Notes under the pieces: generated by a model
Databases searched by the model: none
Seen by the model: only the letters and a program-made list of their open reading frames with translations
What the model was told of the DNA's origin: nothing
Assembly: GCA_964035545.1 (NCBI GenBank)
Contig: OZ037765.1
Coordinates: 6,770,698-6,834,697 of the forward strand
DNA: 64,000 nt
Source of the DNA: Bugula neritina
Lineage: Eukaryota; Bryozoa; Gymnolaemata; Cheilostomatida; Bugulidae
Reading direction: 5' to 3'
In this document: positions 38,801 through 53,800 of the stretch, piece after piece
Position numbering within the stretch: position 1 is the first letter of the stretch
Layout of the letters: each line of letters begins with the position of its first letter
Translations under genes and position numbers: made by a program

Positions 38801-41800
38801 TTTTTAGCTTTGGTACACCTGTTTGTTATAGGCTAACATTCCACCAATAGAAGAATGGTGCAAGTAGAAGAAATTTCAGGTGCAGAAAGCTAAGGAGCAG
38901 TCAGAATGCTGCCAGAGTTGTGAAGAGGCACTTGAAAAAGCTGAATTTCAATAATGACATGAAATTCGTAACAGATCACCCTGGTGTAATTGAACTGACA
39001 TGGCCAGCAGAGTTCTCGAAGTCACATACAACAGCTATTTACATCATCATGGTTAGCTTAAATGTAATTCCTATATCAGTCTCTAATATATAGTTTGATA
39101 TCTGCTGTAAATTCGCTTAAGGAGCATACACATAACCAAAACTGAGTTACACTATAGTATTTGTTCTTGAATATATTTACCAAGATAAGTAGATTTGCTA
39201 ATTCATTAACAGTAAAATTATAATGATACAACAATTTTTCTTTTAGATGATTCAATCAATAACACAAGACACTACAACATGGTTTTGCAGTTATAGAGTA
39301 TTAATTTTCTGGCTCTTTCCAAATCTTCATAGAAGGCAAAGAAAACCACCGTCAGCTTGCCTTTATAACTGAGTGCACGCGTCTTCCACCTACAGATGAT
39401 GGTTAACAATTTGCTGGTGTGGAACTTTCTAATTTTGTTTACAATGAAGATAGATTATAGGACATTATTCTTTATGTAAAGATTGTCAAGTTTTGTTATA
39501 ATTAAGAACAGTTTTAGTTTCAATAAATCAGTTCAACATTATGGACATCATTGCACAAACATTTTAATCTTTACTATCTACAAAGGTATCTGATGGACTA
39601 CTTAAAAATACAAAACTATGCTCCAGATACACAATGCACTGACCAGCAAAGTTAAAATGAGTTGGAGATGTAAAACATAATATCTTGTTCAAGGCTTTTC
39701 CCTGCTGTTGGAACCTTCTACTTCAGAACACTGAATTGAACAAACATATGTAGATATATGAAACTTTGCAAAAAATAATAATGTGAAATTAGTTGCTAAG
39801 TATCACATTGCTAATAAATACAGCATTGTGTAATGTTTTATTTAATTTTTTTTTGAGCCATTGGATCTATAGGCCCGCATAGTATTTACTATATTATAAC
39901 TAATAAATTGCAGACACATTATGTCAGACCAGTTTCCATTTAAATAGAATAGTGTAGGCTATCAAATTTGTAGAAGTAAAAAACCGCATTCATATTTAGT
40001 AAAATACTTGCCTTTTTTTTCATGATGCCTCTACTGCTAAAAAGAGAAGTTTTTATCAATACAGCTCCATCAATCTGTATCCTGATGAAGCTAGTAGTTT
40101 AGGAACATTTGTGGGGGGGGGGGGGAGTGTAGGCTGAGCTGCAGTATAGGAAAAACCCCAACATATGTAATCTATTCAGCACATTATATGTATATTTATT
40201 CAAAAAAGGATTTAGAAAATGCTTTATGAAGAGATGAACAAAGTAAAAATTAATGCTGGTGAAAGTAATATTATTACACCCATTAGAATTACTAGCAGCT
40301 ATAGCATTAACATTATGTATTTTCATAAAAATGTGTCTAATTTATGCTACAAAGTTATTACTGCCAAAGGTTACAAAATTTACCAGTCACATTCATGCAG
40401 CTGGCGGAGAATAACTAACTTTCACTTGCAATAAATATTATATAATATATTGATAATTATTGGAATCATAATTATATTTATTGTTATGATCATTATGATT
40501 ATAATTATTTAATATTATCTTTATGTTTGTATTTAAAGTTGTTCCTTAAATTAAAAGTTGTTTAAGTTTTATAAATTTATTATAATTATATTTCTGTATA
40601 AGTATTAGTATAATTAAATTATTATAATTTATATTTTATTATTTATATTTATTTCACTTTTTATTTCAAGACCAGCAGTTCAAATTGAAATTAATACTTG
40701 TGTCGTTTGCTTTATATTATAACTTACAAGTATAACTATTAACATAATAATATTACATTTGCTATTAGTATTACTATGAATATAAATATTTATATTAATA
40801 TAGCTATCGGTATAACTTATAGTTATAGTTATACTTATAGTTATAACTAATATAACTATAAGTATAAGTATTAGTTTCGAAACTGATCCTGCTCCGTAAC
40901 ATTAACATACTGATACTGTCATATGATTATCATTATGACTAATAATAGTATTAATAAATATAACCATTGAATATTATTAATAATAGTTCACCAATAGGCG
41001 ATAGTCATAGACTTAGAGTGAGAGTCAATGTCATAGAAATAGAGTTAGACTAGTGACACTCATACTGATACTGATACTCATACTGTGATTCACTTTCAGT
41101 TACAAATTTCAAAACTTGGTTTTACGTAGACAACTACTAACCTATAATTCATCACAAAACGGTTGAAAATCATCATTTACTGCATATTTAAGAGTAATTT
41201 TCTGGTAGTGTGGTCGACATGATAATTGAAATTAAAATAGGGAAAATAATTATTTTGTGATTTACAGCAAGTTACAAACTAGCGAAATGAAATAGTCCAT
41301 TTGAAAACAGTTAAATTAGTTACCTTTCTTGATGTTGCGTAGCTAACGTTAGTTATTAGTAGCCGCCCGAAGAGTAACATTCATGTGATTTGAGCTACGA
41401 ATAACGAGAATCTGCGACAAACCCGCTTCTTAATAACTTTACGCGATATAAACTCACGCTACAATTGGGCTATTTTGCCATCCCCACGTCACGGAGGGCA
41501 CGCTCGCGGGCAAGTCTGGGCAAGTCTAAGACACCTAATATGACCACTTTTACTTACATTTTTGTAGTGTTTTCGTATAAGAAATTGGGTAAAATGCTGA
41601 TAAAACAGTTGAAAAGCATGCAAACTTTTGCTCAAATGTAATAAATAACCTGGAAGCTTACCGCCTTTAAGATGAAGGTATGCAGTGAACAGGCTGGCAG
41701 ATTTATAGGGCATGTTTTACATCACTAGACATTGATTTGCTGGCCTTTTGATGAACTGCTTATATTTTGTGCTGAAAGGGTTTCGATATCTTCCAATGGA

Positions 41801-44800
41801 ACGCTGATTATATCTGATGCCGGGCTGTCTGACGGAGGCGTCTATCAGTGTGTTGCAGTCAACGGACAAGACACCATTTTTGACCAAACTTATGTCAAAC
41901 TCAACAGTGAGTTGATTATGTTAATTTGTCCATCACTTTATTGTTTTTATCTCCTTTTTTATTAACTATGATGTATATTTTTGTTAGTAATATTAATTTA
42001 GTATTGATTTAGCATTTAATTACGAACCTCCAAATATTTGTCTTGTATTTGGTGTTCAAATATTTGTAAGGTTTGTACGAAAGCTGATTGCTCATCAAAC
42101 ATTATGCAGCGTCCGAATACCAATATCTGCTTGATAGTCTATTTCACTTTAGAATTGCCCCATCAGAACTTGTAAACAAACGGAGTATGTTGGCTGCAGC
42201 TGTCCCAAGTGCTGCACCATTTTCCAAGTTTCTCAATCTCACTATGAAGTTTAAACTTTCCATTGCTGGTGCAGTTTGTTCAGCACCTAGTTAACAATAG
42301 TCCTACTAAATCACTGCTAGACATAAAATGATTAATAGGCTCTATTCAAGTGGATGTCACTGTGCAATCATCACTCTTTCACTGAATACGCATGGGCAGT
42401 TGCAGTGAAGTTACAACACATAAAGAAAAGGGGTTACATTTTCTCACCACGTTATAGTGTATTGGAGTGGTGGTTTTTTTATGTCATTATACTTTAATGT
42501 GGTCATGAAACAGTCTTATATATTTGCTGGTGATGCCTTTAATACTGTCTACAGTCTACAGTAACCCATCTTTATTTGCTGCTGCTAATGATCATAATGG
42601 CAGCTATAAAAAAGACATTCTATAATGCGCTTTTACTTATAGCTAGAAATTCTTGTGGTTAAGTGATCGCATATCTGTGGCTGCTATTTTTTGAGTCTTC
42701 TGACATGTTAGAGGAAAAGCATCTGCCAATCACTGGTGGACAAGCCATAGTACAGCTAGCTACTAGCAAGATAGTTTACAAGTGGTGAAATATTAACTCA
42801 ATATTGTATTGTATAAACACTGTGCTAAACTAATTACATTGTAATAGTTTACAATGTAAATACTAGCAAGTGACTAGATAAAGCAAGTAGGGACATTATA
42901 CCTGGAGACAGGTATAAAAGGATGACCAAATCTATATTAACAGCCATTACCTCTGATTTAAGGATAATGCTGTGTAGCTTAATGGTCAGTTAGAGATGAT
43001 GACTCATCAGTCAATGTTGTAGCTATTTTTTGTTAGACATCATGAATTTTCATATTATTCACAAACATCAACTCCTGTCACTGCAATACTATGCAGCAGA
43101 TGAAGTGTGATTAGTGATAACACATAACCAAAATAATGCCTTGCAATAATAGACAAAAATGCAAATCTTACCTTTCACGTAATGTAGGTTTGTTCATTGT
43201 AAGTGGTAAATACTGCTCGTTTTAGCTGTAATATCTTCTCTTATACTTGATAACCACTCCCTGACCATATTTCTGTTATTGTAACAGGTTTCCATAGCAA
43301 TGGCACTGATCCTTTTTTTGCAGGCTATGCCCCAGATTTTACCACAAGACCTGCTAACCAAACCTTACTTTCTGGTGGTAGCGTATCACTAACATACATT
43401 GTTGATGGCCAGCCTGTCCCTTCCATATACTGGAGATTCCGTAAGTCATTTTACTATTGTTAGTCTAAAATCTGACTTATCTATAGTAGTGATTTCATTG
43501 ATGTATTGATTAACTTTATGTGGACAATGAGAAGTTAATTTGCTTTCTATGTCATTCTGTATAATCACAGTCTGTTGATGAAATGTATGCATTGTCAATT
43601 ACGCCACAATTTAACTTAAATTTTATCTACTATGACTATATATGTATCTCAATTCAAAATGGCATGCTTTTGATAAAAGTTTAGTCATTTAGTTCTGACT
43701 GAAATTCTTTCATGTCATATATCCTTATAGACTTATACCTAGTGTGTAATATTGATTACAAAATTAGTTTAAGATGGCTAAGCTGTTTATGATCTATCAA
43801 AAATCAATTTTTACATCTACATACATAAATTGGATCTTAGTATGTTATCTGACATATTTGTTGGGGTAATTAGGCTCAAGTGTGGGTAGTGAGAACAAGA
43901 CCTTGACCAATGGCGGCAGGTATACCATCACCAGCGGCAGGTTGAGCATAGCTTCTGCTACATGGCTGGACAGTGGAGTGTATACTTGTAAAGCTAACAA
44001 CAGTTTGGGAGCAGCTGAATCTCTTGCTCATGTAGCTGTGTTAAGTAAGTCTTAACGTATTGATAACTAACAGCCCTAATGTATCATTATTATGTATTAC
44101 AGATGTTAAGTTACATTTGATACATGCTTTGTGTTGAAAAATAATTTCATGCTGTTGGATTTGAACCCATTATGCCAAATAGCTGCGTTGTTCGTAAGTT
44201 GCGGCTGTGCACAGTGACTATCAAAAACTTAATCTGCATTACATTGTTTATCCCTAGAGTAGGGGTACCACACTGTAGGCCCACTAAAATATGACCTCCA
44301 ACTTTTGACTTCCGGTCTCATTTAGCAACATGTTTAAGAATAAAATATAATCTGCTTGTCAGACTATCGAGAACAAAATTAACCAGCATTGATGTCTGTA
44401 TAACTATAACCCTTATATGTCAAAAATTCACTGAGTAAACAATGTTTGTAGAGGTCAAGTAATTTTAAGGACGCCCAATGCTCCCCCAGGCTGTTGAATA
44501 TTTAAAACTTGTCTTCAGCAAATTGATTTCAGAAACTCTTGTGAAGATAAGCTTGCAATGTGATTCTTTGCCTAACTACTATCATAGTTTGCCTTGACTA
44601 TTATAAAATCATATCTGCTTTAGTCATAGAGAGAGCTTCTCGTAACAGGAAAGAAGTTTGTTTTCAACTCTCAATATGCAAAATATTGCCAAACTCACTG
44701 TTGGAATATATTATTCTAATGAAAGCATAACTAACCCTTTGTTTTAAAGTATTGATAGGAAAATATTGCAAAAGTTGAGGAAATTATGTATCTAGTATCA

Positions 44801-47800
44801 GTTATTTATGGTAATTTTAGTTAGGAAACTTTTCATAATAATCTATTTGTTCTTTTGTTACCCTCATGGACACATAGTAAATATTAAATTAAATATCATT
44901 CTAGTACAGTGAATAATTTGTTAACAGATCAGACGAGCATCAACCGGCAGCAATATCCTATCGAGGAACAGAAGTCAGCGTCGGTTACCCGCTCCTGCAT
45001 GTTGAATATAGACTTGAGGATATCGGCTCAGATCGTATGGCTGCTAAATGATACAACTGTTATTGTATCAGACAGTAACCGCCGTCTGGAAGATAATAAT
45101 CAAACTCTGAGATTTGTTGCCCTGCGCTCTTATTTTGACCAGGGAACGTTTACATGTAAAGTATACTCTGAAGGGGGAAATGACACGCAGTCGTTCAGTA
45201 TTACTGTTGTGGAGGTACCTTACCGTGTCAGTCCACAGGCGGAGTTGTCCACTGTGCGTCGTACTATAAGCATTTCATGGCAGCCGCCATTTAATGGGAA
45301 TCGAGAGATCACCGAGTACATCATTCGGTCGAAAGAACTTAGCTCATGTAAGTGAATATAGTCTGAATAATTGACTCTCTCATAATATACCTGCAAGTAT
45401 TAGTCTACGGTTTGTATTTATGTCTGCTGTACAACATTATGCTATGTTCTGACTACAGCTGCTGATTTTGCCACCATTGACACTATACCTGGTGATCAAA
45501 GGAGCTACGATGCTGGAAATCTTAAACCTTCGAAATCTTATCAGTTTATTATTATTGCCAAGAATGCAATCGGTGAAGGACAAACTGGGGATGCTACGCC
45601 TGCCATCAAGATACCTGCAGAGGGTAAGTACTTTACTAAACAAAAATTGTTTAAAGTTCTAAGAATAGATCAACGCCAAACTGTATTGAAGGCTTCGAAG
45701 CTGTGAGAGTTATCCCTATTTTAATCAAAAAATTTTGTCCAGGGAGTTCCTCGTTTAATATAAGGCCTCTAAATACTTGTAATGAACTCATATTGTATTT
45801 GATTGTTATCTATTTTGTAATCTTGCTTTTAGCCCCAAGTGCTCCTCCTCAAAGAGTTGAAGTGGTAGCCACGGGCCAACGCTCTGTTAGAGTGACCTTC
45901 TTACCTCCCCCTGAAACTGATTGGAATTCAGAAAGAATATATGGCTATAAAGTGGAATACAGAACTGCAGTGAACTCAGCGCCTCTTGGAACTGTAGTTC
46001 ATAATACCTCTTCCACAGGCTCTATCACTGTGAATATAGTCGACCTGCTACCATACCAAGAGTATGTAACTTTATACTTCTTTTTTCCCTCTGATCTCTA
46101 ATAATAAATGCAATAGAAAATTGAGCAAACTATCGCTATGAAGCATTGCTATTATGTAACCATTCCTATAAAATATTGCCTCATAAACTGAACTTAACTC
46201 AGTAATAATTGCTGTATAATGGAATTCCTAAACTACTAAACATGATATTTGTATTGCAAGTGTTTTATGTACTACAAAGTGTTTTATTACTGCCAAGGTA
46301 TCTGTGCATTGGCATTACTGTTCATGCAACTATAAAGTGCACAATACATAGCCAATATGTATGTAGCCAACAGAATGGCTGTCTTAGGTAAACTGTTGGA
46401 GTTTGCCATGCCAGATGTCATTTTAGACCAAACTTCTCCTATTTATTAACCTCATGAATTTTTGGTGCTCCAAGAATTTACAATTTCTCCTGGGTACTTG
46501 GACAGCTGCTACTGTTCCACTTTTCCTGCTATTACGTGTGTAGGCAAATGACAGAAATAAAAATAGGAAGTTGGTTTTATATTTAGAAACAAGTAATTTA
46601 ATGGCAGCTATATTACTAAATAATGAACTTTAAACCACCATATGGAATCTAGACAATGTAAGCAGACTATGCGAAACAATGTGGAGGTGAATAGTCCATC
46701 CACTAACCATGTGCCAGGGTGTATATAATTATCACAATTATTAACTATTTAAGGTACTGGGTGAGAGTAGCTGCCTTCAATGAAGTGCCCACTGACTCAC
46801 CTGCATTCACCACACTAATCAAGGTTACTACTCTGGAAGGGGTTCCTCAAACAGAGCCTGTGTTCCTAAATGTGTCAGCTAGCACCTCAACAAGCTGTTT
46901 GTTATACTGGAAAGCACCTGACTCTAGAACTATAAACGGACGGCCTAGAGGTTAGTATAATAATATCTTATGAGTCAGCTGTAATTTGGAGTTGTAAAAT
47001 TTGTACATTAATAATACTTTATTTATTGCCAATTTGCAGTGGAATAGATTTATCAAAAAATTATAATTCTTAGCTACATAGCCAGTAGCTGCTGTTTTCG
47101 AGATATGTTTTTTTCTGCGTAGTGATGATAACTTTGAACCAGGAGCCAACATTGTAATACTCATGACTCATGGGGTCACTAGTATCATATCTATGATTTG
47201 GTCACTTGTCTAAAATCACCACGGAATCGCACAGAACACTTCATGCAGTTTGAAGTCACTTGCTTTCAAACACCAGCTGGAAAATCTATATAGCAGATTA
47301 TAGATTTAGAATATTGATTTCAAGATTTTTCTTGTACATATTATTTTGTTGTTTTAGTTTTGTGCTTGATAATTATATGGTTTTGACTAATTTGTGTAAA
47401 CAGAGTAGTGAACATTTGGAGTCATATGAGACAATTTTATTTATTTTTATAGGCTATTATTTGAAAGCATACGAAGGGGATTCTGATACTGAATGGGCTA
47501 GTAAATCAGTGAATGTATCTCGTAATGTAGTAGAGAGAAATAGTATTACTGGGCTCAAGAAGTTTACCCTCTACAGGTGAGTTGAGACTGCTGAGTGAAT
47601 ATAAATGAACAGCAGGAGAAAATAACCTTGTTTAGATAATCCAAGAGGAAAAGTAGTATACTAAATGAATTGTATATCTTTCTATTGTATTCCATACTGT
47701 CTTCCATCTGTCCTGTCTATTGTATGTTGTGTGCTGAAATTACTTTTTAAGCACTACAATTTACATGACTAAATGACTATATACTGCGATGTTGATAGTC

Positions 47801-50800
47801 TAATGATCTAATAATAGTTCATTATTTTTTTCTCATCATATAAAGTACAAATGTCCTTTATAGGTATAACAGACCTTTATAACATGCTTTTAATCTTCAA
47901 TATGTTCACCATTACAATTTTTTGCTCTGCAATTGTTAAGTCATTAAAGATGAAAGCTGTTAGATTTTAGAGATAGTAGTACAAGGAGACTAGGCAGTTA
48001 TGTAATAGCGATGTACTATATATTCTATATATCGGTATAACAACGTAATGCACTGTAATGGTGTTACAGGGTTATAAAAAGTCAATTAAGGTTTTGTTGT
48101 ACAGTTTCTTTTCATTTCGAGTTTATAATATTTTATGTAAAAGTAAATTTGGTAGAAATATTAACTGGTCAAGGTGATATTGGGTCGGTAGAAAGTGTGT
48201 GAAAAAATAGGAATTATTGAATAATGAATAATGATGAATGTTCTAGAATTGAGGTGCTGCTATTCACTGGTGGAGGTGTGAGCCCACCCGCATCTCTCGA
48301 CTGTCAAACTCTGGAGGATACACCTGAGGCTGTATTCAGTCTGGAGGTGCCGGATCTGTACAGACGGCATAATAGTCTGACTGTGACATGGGAGCCCCCT
48401 CTAGTTGCCAACGGCATACTGAAACGTGAGTGGCTTTTCAATTATTATATTTTAAACACTTTTCAATTGCCACCCTTCAAAACTATCATGAATTCCCTAG
48501 AAAATTCATGCCAGTCTGCATTAGTAATAACAAGTTCTTCATTGCATTTCCAGCTCTTGAGCACTGCTACAAGTAATACACAACTAGCTGTAGAATTGTT
48601 GAGTTGTAAACTTATTTTATTGCTTTGTTTGAACTATACACATAGCCAATAACAACTAGATAACCACAATACTATTTAATAGGCTACAAGGTTAGCGTAG
48701 TCGGAGGAGATAACTACAACGTTGACCATCCGCAAACCAACTTCACCATATTAGACCTAGACGCAGAGTCTGAGTATACTATCTCAGTGAGTGCAGCTAC
48801 TACAGTAGGACTGGGTCCTAGTCTACCAATCACAGTATCCACTAGACCTCCACCTAGTAAGTCATTGTGCCATACTTTAAACCTACAAAGTGTTGTAAGA
48901 TGATATTAATACTTTTGCAAAAGTGAAAAATAATTATGTACAGGTTTTAAGTGGCCCATCTCAAAATATTTAGTACACACAGAAAAAAATTATCAAAAAA
49001 TAAAACTTGTAGTAGAAAGCTCAAACTTTGTGATAAGGGTAATTATTAGGTGCTGAATTCAAATATGAAATTATTTTTTTGCTATAGGTGCTTAAACTTG
49101 ACCTTTAACCTCTCAAAAGTCCGCAGTCCAAAAAAATGGTGAAATATAAATGTTTATATTTTAATAAACAAAACATGGTTTTAGACTAATATAAGGGCTC
49201 TGAATTCAAAAATAATACTAGTTTTTATCTGTGATAGACACATTTATACCTTTGGCTCTAAAAAAAAATTTATTAAAAATATTGCAGCATAAAGAGACAA
49301 AAGTTTTATGATTGGTTTTAAACAGAATGACTTTATTTTGGAAAATAATTTTCTACAGACTAAACTTTTAAAATTGACAGCATATGCATACAGCAGGTGC
49401 CTTTCCAAACCACTTATGAGGTAGGCTAATAGCTTGTTACTTTTTTGTATAAATTGACAGTTCACCAGTAGTCCTATTATATCGAGTACAAGACATTCAC
49501 ACAAACAAAATGCATGCACAAAACATAAAATATTGTCAACAAACCATGAAATACATATTCACTAACACACTTCCTTCTACCTTATCTACACTCACATCTC
49601 CTCCTACAAAAAACAGTAAGACAAATTATAGAATGTTTGCTAATGTTGATGTACACATTTAAACTTTCATCATTATTTCACAAGTAGCAGTTGCAGAAAC
49701 CATGTGAGCTTGAGCTGATGTTAGTGCAGCCCTCTCAAAATTTTGCTAGTTGTATAGGAGTAGATTGTTTAGTCTACATTTCTATTGTACTGGCTTCATC
49801 GTAAGATTTATCTAAACTTAACTAAGCTGTATATTTTAAGTATGATTTTTATTTTAATCGCTCTTCTGAACTTTCAATTTGTCTATACTTGTTCAGACGT
49901 TGACATACCCCTCAGTTGTTGCTTCCTTCTCTCTTGCTGCTCTTCAGACCACTGCTTTTTTCTGATGAAGCATGGCTCCTAGCAGTGGACTGTTGCCTGG
50001 TCTTGAAAGGCATGGAACTATTCTATACAATATAAAAACTAAAATATACGAGTTTTTTAGTTTGGTAAGCTATTGAGACTAATGCTTAGAAGAGTGAGGG
50101 TTAGCTATAATCTAAGTTATTGGCTATTAATAACTTAATGCATAAGATAATGAAACTAAATAGTTGCAAAACAAGAGCTAGCCTTCAGCATAAAGTTGTA
50201 TTTAAATTGACTATTAGTGTTACAAGCTATTACACTATTGACAAGTTGTTAGCAATGATTAATTTGCTTAAGTACCCGTAGCGTACTTGTCCGTAGTATA
50301 ACTTACTCATTCAACTTAAACCAAAGGAGCTAATCCAAATCACTATTATGTACTAAGTAGATATATTAACATATTAATATTACTGCAACTTATTCTTAAA
50401 TTTCTAATTAAATTAAATTTATCAAGTGCAAACTATAAAAAATGCCAATAAGCAGGGATCAAGCACTCAGAGTGAGAGTAGTAAGAGTAAGAGTAATCAC
50501 TCATTCTTAATGCTTATGTTATTAAGAAAAGTAATACTAATAGTATTAGTATTGGTAATATCATATTGAGTTCAATATCATTACACTTACAGTTTGAATT
50601 TACACATCGCAGTTTACAATATTCAGTATTGACTATTGAATTCAAAATGAATCATTAAATGGTGAATGGCTACTACAATTTCAATTTGAATTTTAAGTTG
50701 CTGATCGCGACAATAAAAGTTTTAGTTGAATATAAATTACGGCAATTCAAAACTAAAGTCTAAATACGCAAGTGCAATTTAAACTTAATGCATTAAAAAG

Positions 50801-53800
50801 TTATTTACTTAGTTATTTAGTTCTTATTTTCCATTATCATTCATTTTAAATTATTAATAATAGAAATATGTTATGATAAACTTAAAGAGTTACTCGTTAT
50901 CGTTATGATTGGGATTATCATTGTAAGAATTGATAAAACAAAAGAATAAAGCCTTAGAGAAAAATTGACTGAAAGTTATATTGTTTGATAAATATAAAAA
51001 GTTATGAGAAGTTTGGAAAAATACAATTAATACTAACCTGACGAAATAAATGATAACTAAACCGCTATGCCATCAGATTATTTTCTTGGCAACAAACCGG
51101 ATGCGCTACTATACTCTAAATTCTAGAAGTTTCAAGATGACTTTATTTATGAAAACAAAATTAGATTACTGTGTAATTATTTTATACTTATGAATAAACA
51201 AAATAAAAATATATTTCTTGTTGTAAAAAATGAGTTTGAGCAAAATAATAAAATTTAACTATTTTATTTGAGAGTGTAAACAGAAAGCGTTAGCAATTTC
51301 GTTCTCACGTGCTCATACTCAATTTACGGACAATTGTTGCGGACAAAAAATTCGTGAGGTTGAAACACTAAAACAGGAATATCTAAACTTGTACTGCTAG
51401 GAATTAGACATTCAGCACACCAAGAGATTGACAAGCTTTTTTAGAACAGTTTAAGGAAAAAAATATAATCATAATATATATTTATAAAAAAGTTATGCTA
51501 TGTCAAAGTTGAAATGTGTTACCCACTGAATTTATTTTTCAGTGGGTAAAATTTATAAATTTGTCATTTTTTCAATAAAAAATGCATAATATAGCTTAAA
51601 TATACTAATTTTATAATAAATTAAAATGTTTTTTATTCTGGGACACAGTGAGTTCACATATTTGAAGCATCAGAGAGCTAGACAACATCATTTTTGAAAA
51701 CCTGTCCTTATTTTGCACTGTACTAATTATTTTGAGATGAGCCAAGTTGTTGCAATTATTTGAGTTGTTGAACTAACCTCGCTGATGTGTACTGAAACTG
51801 GTTTGACAAGATGTAAATGCCAGATAACGACGTAAAGTGCATCAATCACACGATGGATTTTATGTTTACACAAATTTAGTCATTGTTTGAAATATAAATA
51901 TTTTAAGCTTGAAATTTTGATTATAGATATTTTTGTCTAAGTTTGACAAGTTTATGTATTTTAGGCTTTGTGTTGTCATTAATGTGTTTTATTGTGGTTG
52001 TATTAGATATGACTAATAATACATTATCTGAATTGGAGGATATGAATTTTCAATAGTTTCATAGTTTTATTATATAAGAGTTGATGTTGTGCAGGAAGAC
52101 CAGATAAACCAACTAATGTTCAAGTGGTGGATAAACAGAGCAGATCCGCTACTCTTTCTTTCATTCCTGGATTCAATGGAGAAGCTCCGATTACTAATTA
52201 TATTGTTGAGTACCGACATGGACTGAGGCAGAACTGGACGCAAATTGCTGATATCAAAGTTGTGGACCCATCCTCGAGGTATACTACACTCCTAGCTGTA
52301 TACTACACCCCTAGCTGTATACTACACTTCTAGCTGTATACTACACCCCTAGCTGTATACTACACCCCTAGCTGTATACTACACCCCTAGCTGTATACTA
52401 CACCCCTAGCTGTATACTACACTCCTAGCTGTATGCTACACCCCTAGCTGTACACCCCTAGCTGTATGCTACACCCCTAGCTGTATACTACACCCCTAGC
52501 TGTATGCTACACCCCTAGCTGTATACTACACCCCTAGCTGTATGCTACACCCCTAGCTGTATACTACACCCCTAGCTGTATACTACACCCCTAGCTGTAT
52601 ACTACACTCCTAGCTGTACTTCTAGCTATATACTACACCCCTAGCTGTACACTCCTAGCTGTATACTACACCCCTAGCTGTACACTCCTAGCTGTATACT
52701 ACACCCCTAGCTGTATGCTACACTCCTAGCTGTATACTACACCCCTAGCTGTATACTCTTAGATGTATACACAGCCTCCAGTGAAAGTAGTTAAACTGTA
52801 TGGAGTACCTCCCACTACTACTTTTTCTCCATGTTTAATAGCACAGTTATGTAATATAGTTTGTTGCTAACAGAATGTGTGTTTTTTAATTTATTACCTA
52901 TTCATTAGCCCACCATAAATTTATATTAGCTATCTGTTGAGTTATTCAGTCTTCTCAGAGATCCACTCTTGAATATCTACTTTTTCTATTCCTACTTGTA
53001 GTTTTAGCGCTCAAAGAAGAAGTTTGTTTTCTTCAGACTTTTGTCTGACATATATAGCATTCTTATGATCAAATGAGCAAAATTTTATTGCTACAACAAA
53101 GATGAAAGAAAGTGCCATGTAAAGCTTCTAATCAAATTAGTGGTGATAAATTGGATGAAATTTGAATAGAAATGCTATAGTGACCTTCATACAACCGGAA
53201 TGTTCTATAATTTTATAGGCAACTGGAAGTAACTTCTCTGCAGCCCTACAACGACTACTATTTTCATGTAATTGCTGTGAATGTTGCTGGGGCTAGTATA
53301 GCCAGTGATTCTACTGAAGTTGTCACCACCCTTATGGCACCTCCGGATGCCCCTCCAGCCGGCGTGGCAGTGAGGGCTCAGAATCACTCTACACTTATCA
53401 TCAGCTGGACGGTATGAAAACATTATTATTACTCAGTGAATAGTTTATTATTTGTGTTATTATTTCAGACAGCAAAACAACAATTATTTCCTTTGCATGT
53501 GTAATATTTAGCGCTATGATTTTTCACGATTTCTACTATTTTAGTTATTTATGGTGGTGCCACGACAACTAATGTCATCATTTATTTTCTATTCATGTGT
53601 ATAGTTTATGGGTGAATCAGTGTTGCAACAAAACTTGGCTATTCATCACGAAGTAAATTGTATATATAACAATCACGCTATCAACTGGCATGATATAACA
53701 TTAATTTTCAATAATACTCAATGTCTACATTATGAGGTTCTATTGAGGCTATTGGGATCAGTCTATTGCATATTCATAGTGGTTTATACATCTTATGTAA

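Larger units (their letters stand above)
36411..41778 (+). other. 5.4-kb intron within sidekick Ig4
   Basis: Splits Ig4 between exons 7 and 8 in phase 2. It contains a repeat-rich zone (37620-38115), another at 40730-41090, a short G-run at 40113-40125, a CpG-richer patch at 41340-41530, and two short unidentified open stretches (about 38860-39060 and 39330-39400). No conserved sidekick exon was found inside it. Confidence 0.65.

Noticed and set aside
40099-40434. Overlapping open frames on both strands
   Set aside because: Intronic, with no recognisable domains and low-complexity ends (G-run at 40113).
44140-44230. tRNA-like segment on the minus strand (GGGTTCAAATCC)
   Set aside because: Only the B-box-like word is present; A-box and stems are not convincing, and no duplication brackets it.
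52279-52757. CRISPR-like array
   Set aside because: Units are directly adjacent with no spacers, in a eukaryotic intron; it is a minisatellite.
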